Positions 22,023 to 32,869 of a DNA stretch of 64,000 nt are shown here, piece after piece; positions within the stretch are counted from its first letter, which is position 1; every line of letters starts with the position of its first letter. The stretch covers positions 130,353,736 through 130,417,735 of the forward strand of contig NC_081553.1 in NCBI RefSeq assembly GCF_963082655.1, in the 5' to 3' direction. The notes beneath the pieces are model-generated. The model did no database searches, was not told where the DNA came from, and saw nothing but the letters and a program-made list of their open reading frames with translations. The stretch is from Stomoxys calcitrans. Lineage: Eukaryota > Arthropoda > Insecta > Diptera > Muscidae. The position numbers and the translations under genes were made by a program.

Positions 22023-22548
22023 AAATAAGGAATTCCTTAAGCAGCTTTTATTCCTGAACTTTCCCGCTGGTTTGGAATGAGTAAGTGTGTATCTATGTAT
22101 TTTTGCGTATGAGCAAGCAATAGGATTCGTTTGTAAATTGCTGAAAAGATGAAAGCAAACCCATGCACATGTTGTGCTTAATTTGGTTTTGCTCATCAAC
22201 TTCATAACTCAGTTTGTCATACATTGAAATATTGGTCTAAGACCCAATTAAGTATGCATATTCTTGATCGCCATAGCATATTAAATCGATCTAGCCATGT
22301 TCGTCAGTCTTTCTGTCGAAATCACGCTATACTTCCTATTAGTGTAGGTCGGTTGAGGTTGTAAATGGGCCATATCTGTCCATGTTTTGATATAGCTGCT
22401 ATATTAACCGATCTCGGATCTTCACTTCTTGAGCCTCTACATAGCATAATTCTTTTCCGTCATTGGCTGAACCATGACGCTCTCTATTACATTTAATGTC
22501 ATATGTGCCAAGTACGGTTCGAATCGGTCTAAAACCTTGATATAGCTC

Positions 22549-22697
22549 TAGAGCTGGCAAAATATGGATGGAACTATCAATACTATCAACATTTAATTTT
22601 TTGACTGAATATCGATTGATATTTTTCCCAGGGATACTATCGCAAAAGTTAAATTTTTTCAAAACTAAACAAAAATAAGCAATACGACTCAATTGCT
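22549..22697. mobile_element. TATCGAT-rich insertion 1, degenerate
   Basis: gagctggcaaaatatggatggaactatcaatactatcaac ... gaatatcgattgatattttt. It shares gagctgg-aaaa-ctatc and the atcgat/gatatttt phrases with the fold-back element 300 bp away, so it is probably an older copy of the same family. Confidence 0.5.
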
Positions 22698-22843
22698 TAT
22701 TTTTTCGATTAGACAAACATTTTGCACATTGATTTCTCTTATGACCTCCAACTGACTTTATTAACCTTGGTTTTATTTAGTCTGTGCATTGATATTGCTT
22801 CTATATTAATCGATCTAATGATTTTTACTTATCATTTTCGTTT

Positions 22844-23061
22844 GAAATACAGATGATGGGAAATTAACTATAGTATCGATACTATCGATATTTATTATTA
22901 AAACTATCGAAAATATCGAATGTTGCGTATAAACGTCGCATATAAAGAGCTATGTAGAGCTGGAAAACTATCGATTAAAGCAACATCGATATTTTTGATA
23001 GTTTTAATAATAAATATCGATAGTATCGATACTATAGTTAATTTCCCATCGCCTATATTTC
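22844..23061. repeat. Fold-back element: 54-bp perfect inverted repeat with four TATCGATA sites
   Basis: 22855-22908 is perfectly inverted at 22997-23050. Imperfect pairing extends the arms to about 22844-22920 and 22984-23061, with a loop of about 60 bases. TATCGATA occurs at 22874-22881, 22883-22890, 23015-23022 and 23024-23031. In Drosophila TATCGATA is the DRE bound by DREF, and CGATA is the BEAF-32 core. Whether any protein binds here is unknown. It sits inside an mm-B copy. Confidence 0.8.
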
Positions 23062-23397
23062 TATGAATATACTTCTTGAGCCTCTAGAGATCGCAATTCT
23101 TATCCGAAATTTTGCACAATATCTTCTCTTATGACCTCCAACCGACGTGTCCTGAATCGGTCTTATATAGCTCCCTTGTTCAGACCTCTCGATTGCATTT
23201 CTTGATCTCCTAAATTGCGCAGTTCTCTTCTGATTTGTCTGAAATATATCCTATGACTTTCAACATACGTGCCAAATTTGGTTCAAAACGGTCCGTAAGC
23301 GCATTCGGATCGGCTTATAACCTCATATCTAATATCATAGCAATTCTTATCTAGTTGCGGTATTTTAAGGCATGTGTACTCGTTGAACCCAGGTTAC

Positions 23398-23442
23398 CCC
23401 TGTTCCTTAATGATATGTTCATATACAAATTTGCATTTCTGC
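23398..23442 (+). repeat. tRNA-SINE 3' end fragment
   Basis: cctgttccttaatgatatgttc-atatacaaatttgcattt matches the SINE 3' end at 32389-32434. It joins directly to an mm-A module at 23443. Confidence 0.55.
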
Positions 23443-23629
23443 CATATAGACCAATCTCCCGATTTAAATTATTGAGCCCATAAACGTAGCATTTAAAACC
23501 CGATTTTTTGGTTTTACGATTCTCAATCAGGTAAAAAATTATAACTAATGAGATAAATTTGCTAATGTTTAAGGTTTTAGTTTCAATTAAGAAAGTGAAA
23601 TGCACCTTTTATGTGTTCAGTAACCTATA

Positions 23630-23940
23630 TCGGGAGATCAGTTTATATGGCAGCTTTATCCAAATATGGTCCGATGTGGGCCACATTTGACCAAAAGTTG
23701 AAGGAGTCTATCTAAACTCTCTGCTTTTCATCGTAATCGAAAAAAAATTCTGCTTCTAAAGGCTCAAAACTCTGGGATGTCGGGAGATCGGTTTATATGG
23801 CACCTACATCTATATATTGTCAACTCACTTTGCCAGATTTCAGCGAAATCGGTTGAAATATGAGCAATTTTAGTGCCTCAAGTCGGAAGAGAAGTCTATA
23901 TGGCGGTTATATATAACTGTACCCGGTAGAATCCGATCTT
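23630..23940 (+). mobile_element. mm module fragment, diverged
   Basis: Three degenerate modules: gggagatcagtttatatggcagctttatcc, gggagatcggtttatatggcacc and gaagtctatatggcggttatat, spaced about 140 and 115 bp. Head and tail are absent. Confidence 0.6.
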
Positions 23941-24354
23941 CAGTCATCCGGCAATGATTTGTTTATTCTTGAACATTAGGAAAAAATGTGTGGTAAAAGT
24001 GCTTCGATGAATTGGTTTGAACGTATGCTTGAGTGTATAAATCTTGCTAAAGACTACTTTGACAAACAGTAAAACCCAATTTTGATTTTCAATAATGACA
24101 GGTTCGTGAGCAAATTTGCAATTTCCAGATTAGCCATTTCACCAACTGTGTAGCGTTCAGATACATATCGGCTAATTTTTTAAGAGCTATAGGAATGTTT
24201 TTCAAAAAAAAAAAATCACACATAAAATTCGTAAAAATGCATGAAATCTTTATTTGAATTGATAGTGTGGTTCATATAATATAATGTTTGAAGATTATTT
24301 CATGCAAATGTTGACTTCAAATAAGTGCTTCAATATTGTTTTTCAATGGGTCAA
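23941..24354. other. unassigned AT-rich stretch
   Basis: No feature was recognised. An A-run lies near 24206. Confidence 0.35.
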
Positions 24355-25060
24355 TTGAAGGGGGCTTGTTTGTATAGACATGAGCTTCAACATAGCCCCA
24401 TTAAAAATAGTTTCAAGGCGTTACATCTCACGATCTAGGCGGGCAATTGACCGGTCCCGAACTTGAAATAAAATGGTCACCGAACTCGCCTCTCAATAAG
24501 TGCATTGTTACCCGTGCTGTATGGGATGTGACACCGTTTTGTCGAAACCACATGTCATGCAAATGAAGTTCTTGCAATTTGGGCAAAAAAAAAGTTGGAT
24601 ATCATCTCATGATAGCGCTCACCATTCACAGTTACGTTACGATTCGCATCATCTTTGAAGAAGTACGGCCCATGATGCCACCAGCCCATAAACCGTTCCA
24701 AACTGTGCCTTTTTGGTAGCTCTTGCAACGCTTCTCGCTCATCTTCCTGCTTATTTACGTACCCACTGAGCTAAAAATGAGCTTCGTCTATAAAATAAAA
24801 GAAGCGCGCGATTAACTTTCTTAACAGAGCGCGCATTTTGATAATAAAATTCAAAAATTTATAAACGTTGTTCGTTTGTAAGACGATTGATCGTTAAATT
24901 ATAAACCAAACTGAAGGTGTTTAACAGTGAAACAAAACACGAAACGGGCGTGAGCTGCTTAACCCAGTGTTGTCAAAAAGATAAAAGTTGAAACTATTAT
25001 CACTCTTTATATATGTATATCGTCGTCTCTATGCCGAATACAGTTCACATTGTTCTCTGA
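24355..25060 (-). pseudogene. mariner-type transposase, copy C, internally deleted
   Basis: Minus strand: INRLTNEQRL-stop-IFEFYYQN ARSVKKVNRALL, then a deletion to FIDEAHF-stop-LSGYVNKQ. GPYFFKDDANRNVTVNGERY follows, then decayed text over the QDGATCHTA region (tttcgacaaaacggtgtcac) and AHVYTDKP-like remains. At least two stops and two frameshifts are present. The leader to about 25060 matches copy B. The LINE that follows starts almost at once. Confidence 0.8.
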
Positions 25061-25064
25061 ATAG

Positions 25065-26045
25065 GTTAGGTTCGGTTAGGTTTAAGTGCCAGTCTGCCGT
25101 CAGACTCACTTAGACGTTTTCATCCATTGTGATACCACAGGAACAGAAGAAGCAAGATGCCTTCTAGTTCCTACCGTTGAACCATCCAGATCGAATTAGA
25201 AAGCCCAATAACTTGCGAATGTTCACATCCGCTAAATTAGACAGGTTCTCAAAGAAATGACAACCTAAAGTGGAACTCCTTCTGATTGCTAGTGCGGGAC
25301 ACACAAACAGAAGGTGTTCTATAGTCTCTTCTTCTTTGATGTCCTCACAGCTTCTGCAAAAGTCGTTGCTGGCAACCTTCAGTTTGTCAGCATGTTTTCC
25401 GATTAGACAGTGACCTGTTATGACGGACACATTGACTGAGACATCTGTTCTAGCCAAAGACAGCAAAGCAGTAGACCTTTTCAAGTCTAGATTAGGCCAC
25501 ATAGTTTTGGAATGCTCACAGTCCCCTCTTAGTGACCATCTATCATTCGTTGTCCTTCGGGCCTGGTCGTGAAAACTTAGCTTACATGTCGCTAGAGGCA
25601 TACCCACATATTCCGGTGTCCCTGGAATGTGTAGGGTAGTTCCTATCTCGCAAGCTCATCCGCTTTACAATTCCCTGGGATATCTCTATGGCCCGGCACC
25701 CAGAACAGGTGAATTTTGATCTGTTCAGCCATCTCGTTGAGAGATCTGCGTTAGTCGAGGTCGGTTTTTGTGTTCAGAAATACATTCTCCAGGGACTTAA
25801 TGGCTGCCTGGCTGTCTGAGAAGATATTTATGTCAATGGTCGTAATGACATTATATCATAGCAATTCCACCACTTCCTTAATTGCAAGGATCTCTGCTTG
25901 ATACACACTGCCTCTTCGATATGACCAGACGACCTGGTCGTTTAATTTGGAACCATCCGTATAGAAGTCTATGTTATTTCTTTTACCAGAGATATCGTAG
26001 TTCCAATCGATTCTATCAGGAATAGTGGTACAATAAAATAATACG
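25065..26045 (-). pseudogene. R1/LOA/I-type LINE 3' part, second copy
   Basis: The best frame, 25607-25164, reads MGMPLATCKLSFHDQARRTT, LDLKRSTALLSLARTDVSVN, GHCLIGKHADKLKVASNDF, CRSCEDIKEEETIEHLLFVC and GFLIRSGWFNGRN, including an intact C-terminal CCHC knuckle. Upstream the RNase H (NADELA/FSDSQA region) is spread over broken frames to about 26040. Same family as 9690-10610 in opposite orientation, and less damaged in the zinc region. Confidence 0.8.
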
Positions 26046-27250
26046 GTCTCCGAATACCGTCTTCATAAATTTCGCAGAACTTTAATGACTACTTTTACAT
26101 TTTTTCATTCCGTTTTACATATTCTTCTTTAAGATAGGTTTTTTTTTTTCGTTTGGTATATAAATTCTTTTGTATTGAAGCTTACTGCAGCTTCATTAAT
26201 TTTGTAAAATATTCTTTTCCTATAACACACAGATGTGTATACGGTCAACAAGTATTTCTGGGTTAATTTCTCTTTCGAGATGAGCTTAATGATCGAAAAT
26301 GTTAAGCAATGGAAAAATTAAAGCCACAAGAGATACACCACACCAACCTTAATTTGACGCGATTCCGTTTCTGTTTTGGGTTAACGAAAACAATTTTAAA
26401 TAAGAAGTCAAAACAAAAAGAATTATTGTTCTTATTTCGAAGGTAAACTTTATGCAAGGAAACATTTTCTGAGAATTTTAATATTAGCCGTCATAATCGT
26501 TTGCGTTTATTATCGATAAGTCAACCCATAGGGGTGCCCAAACTCTTTTTCGTATCAAATTTCCTAAAGTCAAGATTTTCAACTTGTACTCTGTAAACTT
26601 CACAAAACCCATACATGAGGGTAAGACATACACACACACACACGTATGTGCCATGTGCAACAAGCTTCACAAGTATTTTTCTTAGACTTTTCCCGCAATG
26701 ACTTGTGCCTGTTTCCACCTTGGAGTTGTGGCTCATACGTTATTCACGACTTGTTTATGGACTTTACTGCGGGGCTCATCCGCATCCGGTGTTGCGCGAC
26801 CTTTCATTGAATTTAGTCCAACGAGGAGCCAGTCGACAATGCACGGGCTAAGAGGTGGGAGGATATATCCTCAGCTGTGAACTAAGCACGCAAGAGTATA
26901 GAATTTCTGTTTAATCACATCCTATATAAATTGTAACAAAAAGCCATCGAAATTTATGGCCGACCAAGACCAAGCACATGTAGCGGACGGATATGATAGA
27001 GCGCGGTGGTGTCGTAAAACGCAACTGAGTAGAACGTAGACGTGCAAGCATACATTTGTGCAATTCGAATTGTATGTGTATGATTTTAAAGACTGGAGTA
27101 AATTGGCAAAGAGTTTACAACCTCAAGGATAATTTAACGAGGACACTTTATTGTAAGTTTATTAGAATTGCATACGAAATGGGCAAATAGATGTACTCGT
27201 ATTGGATTTTTTCATTACTTAAAAAAAAAATGAACATTGCTAATTTGTTT
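26046..27250. other. unique stretch with a short (CA)n
   Basis: A family S repeat piece lies at about 26262-26350 (tttctctttcgagat ... agccacaagagatacaccacaccaacc, compare 55640-55720). A (CA)8 microsatellite lies at about 26629-26644. The rest is complex sequence without a recognised gene. Confidence 0.45.
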
Positions 27251-27254
27251 GCTT

Positions 27255-27375
27255 ATACAGTAGCCCTATGTTTGCTGAAACAGCAGTAATATCTGCTTTC
27301 CCAAAATCTGCATACAAAAACTTCTGTTTTAGCAAACATTTTTGCTGTTTTGAATATCAATTTCGGTTAAGTGTA
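27255..27375 (+). repeat. family R repeat (TTTGCTGAAACAGCA)
   Basis: tatgtttgctgaaacagcagtaatatctgctttccc ... ttctgttttagcaaacatttttgctgttttgaatatcaatttcggttaagtgtaa. The copy at 42636-42770 has the same phrases in the same order. It contains internal inverted words (TTTGCT / AGCAAA). This is a MITE-like family of unknown name. Confidence 0.6.
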
Positions 27376-27439
27376 AGAATGCAATAGAGTTTTTGGATGG
27401 GATTCCTGAGGCGACACATGAAGTCGATGAACTTCTGGA

Positions 27440-28015
27440 AATACTATATTGAAGTTCAGGCTACATAAATGGATCAAGACTAGAGAACAGAGTGGGCCTG
27501 GGTGTCCCAGTGACTGAAATCTGTTTTCGACTGCCTGACTATATTACGGTCCTGCTGATGGAGATCCATGCCTTAACGCTAGGTCGTCGAGTGAGAACAT
27601 CTTAACGGGCAGTAAAATGTTGATCAGGACAATAACAACCAGGACGGTAAGGCCACGAACTATCTTGGAGTGTAAGTAGATTTCTGAGGATGACATGATC
27701 CTCATTATTTAGATGCCGGGCCATAGCGAAGTAAGGGGAATGAACGAATAGATGATTTGGCTGTGAAGGCTAGAGGACACAGTATGAGTTGAGGGCGTGG
27801 GCGACAACGTGCATGGAGCACTGTGGAATAATGAAACGGTCGATAGGACGACGAAAATCCTATGGGAGAATCCGAATCGTAAGAAGTCGAGGCTTTTGCT
27901 CAAACGAAATAAGACTGAAATCAGTCTATCTTTCGGTATCATAATGAAACACATAGGGCTTCGTGCGCATAGGTCTTATGCAGAATAGGTGCGGCAAGTG
28001 ATAGCATGTGCAGGA
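27440..28015 (+). pseudogene. R1-type LINE RNase H and C-terminal remnant
   Basis: The frames read GSRLENRVGLGVPVTEICFR and LLMEIHALTLG (RNase H strands and the Glu helix). After shifts, ILIIWMPGHSEVRGMNE (the last RNase H motif, GHSGVxGNExAD) appears. Then 27797-27988 gives WNNETVDRTTKILWENPNRK and RLLLKRNKTEISLSFGII, the post-RNase H region of R1-like LINEs. It is a different family from 9690 and 25065. It ends without a clear tail. Confidence 0.7.
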
Positions 28016-28149
28016 CATGTGTGCATTTTATATATATATTTTTTTTACTTATTATTTGTTTTGTCCTACACAACTAGTTAAATATCCATTCCGACACTAG
28101 GCTTAACCGTCTCAAGGGTATAATTCTTCTTCCCCTACTAATTTTTTTT

Positions 28150-28310
28150 TTTTGCCCATAAGCATTCTACTAATGATCAGGGGCAAACTTCTTACATATC
28201 AATGAGTGCAGTCCGATTCAAATTTAAGCTCAAAGATAAGGGCCCTTCTTTTTTATAGCCGAATCCAAACAGAGTACAGCAGTGCGACTCTTCTTTTGAG
28301 AGAAATCTTG
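28150..28310 (-). mobile_element. tRNA-SINE, minus, 5' truncated
   Basis: ttgcccataagcattctactaatgatcaggggcaaacttc, tcaatgagtgcagtccgattcaaatttaagctc and cttttttatagccgaatccaaacagag match, in reverse, the 3' two thirds of the SINE at 55937-56252. The tRNA-like head is lost where an mm-A begins. Confidence 0.75.
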
Positions 28311-28311
28311 C

Positions 28312-29676
28312 TAAAGTCTTTAAAAATAGGGATATTGAGCTGACACTTTGCACAGTTTCTTTTTTTGTCCATAAGCAGATTAAATTCGAAGATGAGCTAT
28401 ATCGGACTATATCTTGATATAGCCCCCATATAGACCGATCCGCCGATTTAGGGTCTTAGGCCCATAAAAACCATATTTATTATACGATTTTTCCAAAAAT
28501 TGGGACAGTGAGTTGTCCTTCCCTTCGATTTCCTCCCTCAATTTGGCGCAGATCGGACCTGATTTGGATATAGCTGCATATAGACCGATCTCTCGATTTA
28601 AGGTTTTGGGCCCATAAAAGGCGTATTTATTGTCGGATGTCGCCGAAATTTGGGACAGTGAGTTAAATTAAGCCTCTCGACATACATCTGCCATATGGCC
28701 CAGATTGGTCCAGATTTGCATATAGCTGTCATATAGACCGATCTCTCGATTTAAGGTTTTGGGCCCATGAGTTGTGTTAGGCCCTTCGACATTTCTCCTC
28801 AATTTGGCCCATATCGGTCCAGTTTTGAATATAGCTGCTATATAGACCTATCTCTCGATTCAAGGTTTTGGGCCCATAAAAAGCGCATTTATTGTCCGAT
28901 GTCGCGGAAATTTGGGACAGTGACTTGTGTTAGGCCCTTCGTCATCTTTCTTCAATTTGGCCATGATCGCTCCAGATTTGAATATAGATGCCATATAGAC
29001 AGATCTCTCGACTTAAGGTTTTGGGCCATTTATTGTCCGCTGTCGCCGAAATTTGGGACAGTGAATTAAGTTAAGCCCCTAGATATCCTTCTTCAATTAG
29101 GCATAGATCGATCAGAATTTCTGTATACCCTTCGACACATTTATGCAACTTGGACCAGATCGGTCCAGATTTGAATATACCTGCCATATAGACCGATCTC
29201 CCGATTCAAGGTTTTGGGCCCATAAAAGGCGCATTTATTGTCAGATATCGCCAAAATGTGGGACAGTGACTTGTGTTAGGCTCTTCGAATTTTTTCTGCA
29301 ACTTGGCCCAAATCGGTCCAGATTTGGATATAGCTGCCATATAGACCGATATCTCGATTTAATGTCTTGGCCCCATAAAAGGTGCATTTATAATCCGATT
29401 TCGCAAAAATTTGACACAGTGACTTATGTAAAGCTTTTCGACATCCATGTCGTATATGGTTCAGAACGGTTTATTTTTAGATATAGCTACTAAAAAGACA
29501 AATATTTTGTTATACACAATTGAACAATGACTTGTACTTATTAGTATTTGGTCCAAATCCGAACATACTTCGACTTAGCTGCTATGGGGCATAAGGTATG
29601 AATTTTTTTTCCGGATTTTGACGAAAATTGGTTTACATATATGCCCCGCCGAACTTAACGCCTTTTTACTTGTTTA
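28312..29676 (-). mobile_element. mm-A element, minus orientation, tail lost, seven or more modules
   Basis: It starts within the tail (ctttaaaaatagggatattgagctgacactttgcac). The module word gaccgatc falls at 28433, 28583, 28736, 28845, 28998, 29191 and 29344, so most steps are 150-153 with two disrupted steps. The 5' block (gttatacacaattgaacaatgacttg) and a damaged head (atatatgccccgccgaacttaacgcctttttacttgttt) follow. The half-palindrome is deleted. Plus-strand frames 28767-29493 only reflect the modules. Confidence 0.88.
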
Positions 29677-30003
29677 AATTGTTTGATTTTTATTGCTTCA
29701 TTTAATTTTAGCTTTAAAATGCAATAATAATTCCTTTGCCAATAACAGGAGGTATGCAAAGATCTCAAGGATCATTGGCAGGCTCTCATGAACGAATAAA
29801 CGAAACACATTTCCTTTCACTGATGAATTCACGCCATTCCATAAACGATGAAATCTGATGTCGAGAATGACATTGCGGTTTGATGTTAGCCTTCCATTGG
29901 GCGCATAAGTTTATTCAATGAAAATGTTGATGAGTATATTAAAGTGGGTTGAAATTTTCCAGACCGTGAGATGCAGTTTTCACGGTGCGCCCGAACCAAC
30001 ATT
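29677..30003. other. unique stretch
   Basis: No gene or repeat recognised. It is flanked on both sides by mm-A heads pointing outward from it. Confidence 0.35.
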
Positions 30004-30346
30004 TAATAAGTAAAAAGGCATTAAGTTCGGCCGGGCCGAACTTTGGATACCCACCACCTCGTGTATATACGTAAACCCCATTTCGTCAAAATCCGGTTAA
30101 AATTGGATAACTTATACACCCAAATTCGGCACGGACATTCAGTGGTATATTATGTCACTATAAAATTTTGTAGAACAAAATATTGGTCTTTTTGGCAGAT
30201 ATATCCAATTATAAACCGATATGCACCATATTAAGGTCGGATGTTGGGATATATACTTTGTAGGGTCGGAAATTGATATTTCGATGTGTTGCAAACGGAA
30301 TGACAAAATGAATATACCCCCTGTCCTACGGATGTGGATATAGTAA
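30004..30346 (+). mobile_element. mm-A minimal copy without modules or (GACR)n
   Basis: Perfect head (aagtaaaaaggcattaagttcggccgggccgaactttgg, atacccaccacctcg), the whole 5' block, a trace of the first module (ggcagatatatccaattataaaccgat), then directly gatatatactttgtagggtcggaaattgatatttcgatgtgttgcaaacggaatgac and a mutated end (ctgtcctacggatgtggatatagtaaaaa). About 340 bp in all, so both ends are kept and the tandem interior is deleted. Confidence 0.88.
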
Positions 30347-31427
30347 AAAGGATCAAACTTTTTTTTGAAAACGAAAACTCAAATTAAAAGAATTCTAAGA
30401 AAAAAAAATATCTTAATGATTTGTTCTGCGCTTAGCAGATAAAAGTGTCCTTAAAAAATAAAAAATTAATTCAGCACGATTTTTTCACAAAAAATACCCA
30501 AAGTACCCATTTAAGGCAAATATGGTTACCTAGTGGGTTACCTAGTTGAAACAATTAAAAATGGCAGCGACTATTCCGAAAGCAGAACAGAATACCAACC
30601 ATAACTTGGAATTTCTCATCTCCAAAGTTGGCTTTTGTATAGTGTTATTAACATATTTGAAACAATATTTTTAAAACAATCGGTTGAGATGAGATGTTAT
30701 AACCCACCTTAAGCCATGTACACCTGTCTATGTATATCTTCGCAGATATTCCATGCGAATATGGTACTGGTGGTATTGCCATTGATTCATCTGCTCATAT
30801 TTAATTTCGTTAGAATACATCGTGAAATTTTCCGATGTGAAAAATCTCAGCAAACACGCAAACTGACAGCGTGATTGAATGACTGACTGGTAACAGAGAA
30901 ATGTTAGAATTTCAGCGCTTTCACTCTTAAATCCGCACTCAAATGGAAAATATTTTGTGTAAGGTTGGTTGTCAGGTTTCTCATCATATTTTATGTGAGA
31001 ATTTGCATTCATAAATTACATGGTCTCTGATATGTATGCAAATCTTTTTTTGGAATTGTTTGAGTTCAGTTACCAAAAGTTAACACTGTCTGACAGCCGT
31101 CTGGCAAATGCCAACATACATCATTTTGATGATATATACGATGTCATGGCTTTAAAATTGAGGTAATGGAAAGTTTGCGAAAAATATGTAGGGAAATCTA
31201 TCTAAGAGTCCCAAGAAGATTTAGGGACATAAATATACTACTTCAACCTATGGAGTTAATTATAAACAGTTACAAATGTAAGGACCGCATTTACAAATCT
31301 TAATGAAGCCTTAAAAAAGTTTTATTTGACAGTTCTATACAGGAAATATCTCAAATAAACCTATTTTACATTTACATTAAGTCTTGTTAATACCGGTGTA
31401 AGAGTTTAGGTGAATATTATGAAAGTG
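30347..31427. other. unique stretch
   Basis: A small duplication (ggttacctagtgggttacctagt, about 30515-30550). A 94-codon minus frame at 30728-31012 contains FPFECGF but no further similarity to anything I know. No gene was called. Confidence 0.4.
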
Positions 31428-31429
31428 AA

Positions 31430-32434
31430 GGCCACCGTTGCGCAGATGAAGCTTAAAGCGTGTGTTCGATAGTGCCCACCTCTATCGAACACACGCTTTA
31501 AGTTTTAGTTCCTTTTATTTATCGCTCCTTTTAGTTCCGTTCCACAACAGGAACTAGTTCCTTTTCTTATTTCCTTAGGACATTTTTCATTTGCGATCGC
31601 CTTTTTAGATTTCATCATACAAAACCAAAAAAGAGCTTTGAATTTCGATTTGAACCTTAAAACTAGTGTTTTTAGTTGTACATTAGATATAAATATTTCG
31701 ACTGTATTTGTTATTGAATTTAAACTTCATTTTTGTACTTTGTTTTAAACAAGTATGCAGAATAAAAAACACGAATCGAAGCGCATCAAAACAATTTAGA
31801 TTTGTTGACAATAAAAACAAAAATAATATGTGGTTGCCACCACGTTTCTATATTTATGCCACCTCATTCATTTAATGTGGTCGCCACAAACAATTTATTC
31901 TCCTTTCACCTAAATCACAACGTACACAATTGTTGCCAATTGAAAAAGTTGACGCTTTTATTTAGTTATTGCATCAAGCTGAAAATATGACATGTCAATC
32001 AGCTGGTCTAAAAATTAACAAAATGGAGCAAAAGAAAAGTGTACATGCAAAAAAAAAAGAGGAACTATAAGAAGGAAAGAGATGGAATTAGTTCCAGCAG
32101 TTCCCTACTTAGAAAAGTTCCAATGAACTAGTTCCTTCTACTACCAAACTCTAGTGTTCGAAACCTGTCGAGAACATCAGAAAAAAATGTCTGCGGTGGT
32201 TATCCCCTCCTAATGCTGGCAACATTTGTGAGGAACTCTGCTATTTGAACAAAAGATATGGCAGCTATGTCAAAACTTCTCCCCGAAGAGGTGTCGCACT
32301 GTGGCACGCCATTCGGACTCGGCTGAAAAAAGGAGGCCCCTAGGCCTTAAAACTTGAATCGGACAGCACTCCTTGATATGTGAAAAGTTTGCCCTGTTCC
32401 TTAATGGAATGTTCGTGGGCAAATTTGCATTTGC
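31430..32434 (+). mobile_element. tRNA-SINE split by a hAT-like insertion
   Basis: The head ggccaccgttgcgcag (31430-31446) is followed, after a small internal deletion, by aaagcgtgtgttcga. The SINE resumes at 32154-32161 with the duplicated gtgttcga and continues aacctgtcgagaacatcagaaaaaaatg, tcccctcctaatgctggcaacatttgtgagg, gaggtgtcgcactgtggcacgcc, to ggcaaatttgcattt at about 32434. An extra phrase ggcagctatgtcaaa near 32260 is unlike the full copy at 55937. Box B is weakened (GTTCGAAACC). Confidence 0.8.
31470..32153 (+). mobile_element. hAT-like non-autonomous element, 8-bp TSD GTGTTCGA
   Basis: GTGTTCGA at 31462-31469 and again at 32154-32161 flanks 684 bp beginning TAGTG and ending CTCTA (reverse TAGAG), the TAGNG ends typical of hAT elements. 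Subterminal regions are full of tagttcc/ggaact words on both sides (31505-31565, 32060-32140), the usual transposase-binding style. There is no transposase ORF. The first 33 bases contain an inverted copy of the host flank (see findings), so the true left end may have been altered. Confidence 0.7.
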
Positions 32435-32869
32435 ATTATGAAAAGGTTTAAATTGACGTATTTTTACGTGGATAAAAATCGCAAAAGTCGGAAAGTTAAT
32501 TTTTAGATGCAGGTTGATAAAGAACATTCCAATTACAGTAAAAGTGGATTTTGGTGTCAATATGTGAAGTACTTTTGTGTTTATATGGTGCAAATTCAAT
32601 ATTTTTGGCAAATGTATTTATCCTTGATCCATTTATCTATGACGAAAATAAAAAGCAGCATCTGATGTCATAAATTTTAATACTTAGAGTAACGGTCGGT
32701 ATAAAAGTATGTCAGTTGGTTTATAGTTATCCAAAACTGAAGTATGTAGTGAGACGAACTCGTGGAAGTGAATTCCAAATTAAGTGGATCAGGAATAAAT
32801 TTTCCAAAAACGTTCGACCTATTGTAGGTACTGTTCTAAAGCGAAATGGGTAAAAGGGAAAGAATGGTC
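32435..32869. other. unassigned stretch
   Basis: No recognised feature. There is a faint module-like word near 32875. Confidence 0.3.

Larger units (their letters stand above)
22207..23370 (-). mobile_element. mm-B element, minus orientation, with two nested insertions
   Basis: Reversed mm-B tail (attggtctaagacccaattaagtatgcatattcttgatcgcc, gttcgtcagtctttctgtcg) and modules up to 22548; more module text at 22698-22843; and modules again from about 23062 (cttcttgagcctctagagatcgcaattcttatcc). The right end decays near 23370 without a head. The interruptions at 22549-22697 and 22844-23061 are AT-rich TATCGAT-containing insertions. Confidence 0.75.

Noticed and set aside
26628..26645. (CA)n tract as a regulatory element
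   Set aside because: An ordinary microsatellite of about eight units with no associated feature.
30728..31012. A 94-codon minus-strand frame containing FPFECGF, like mitochondrial ND3
   Set aside because: Only about six residues (18 bases) match. The neighbouring ND3 residues and the expected mitochondrial codon bias are absent, so a nuclear mitochondrial insert is not supported.
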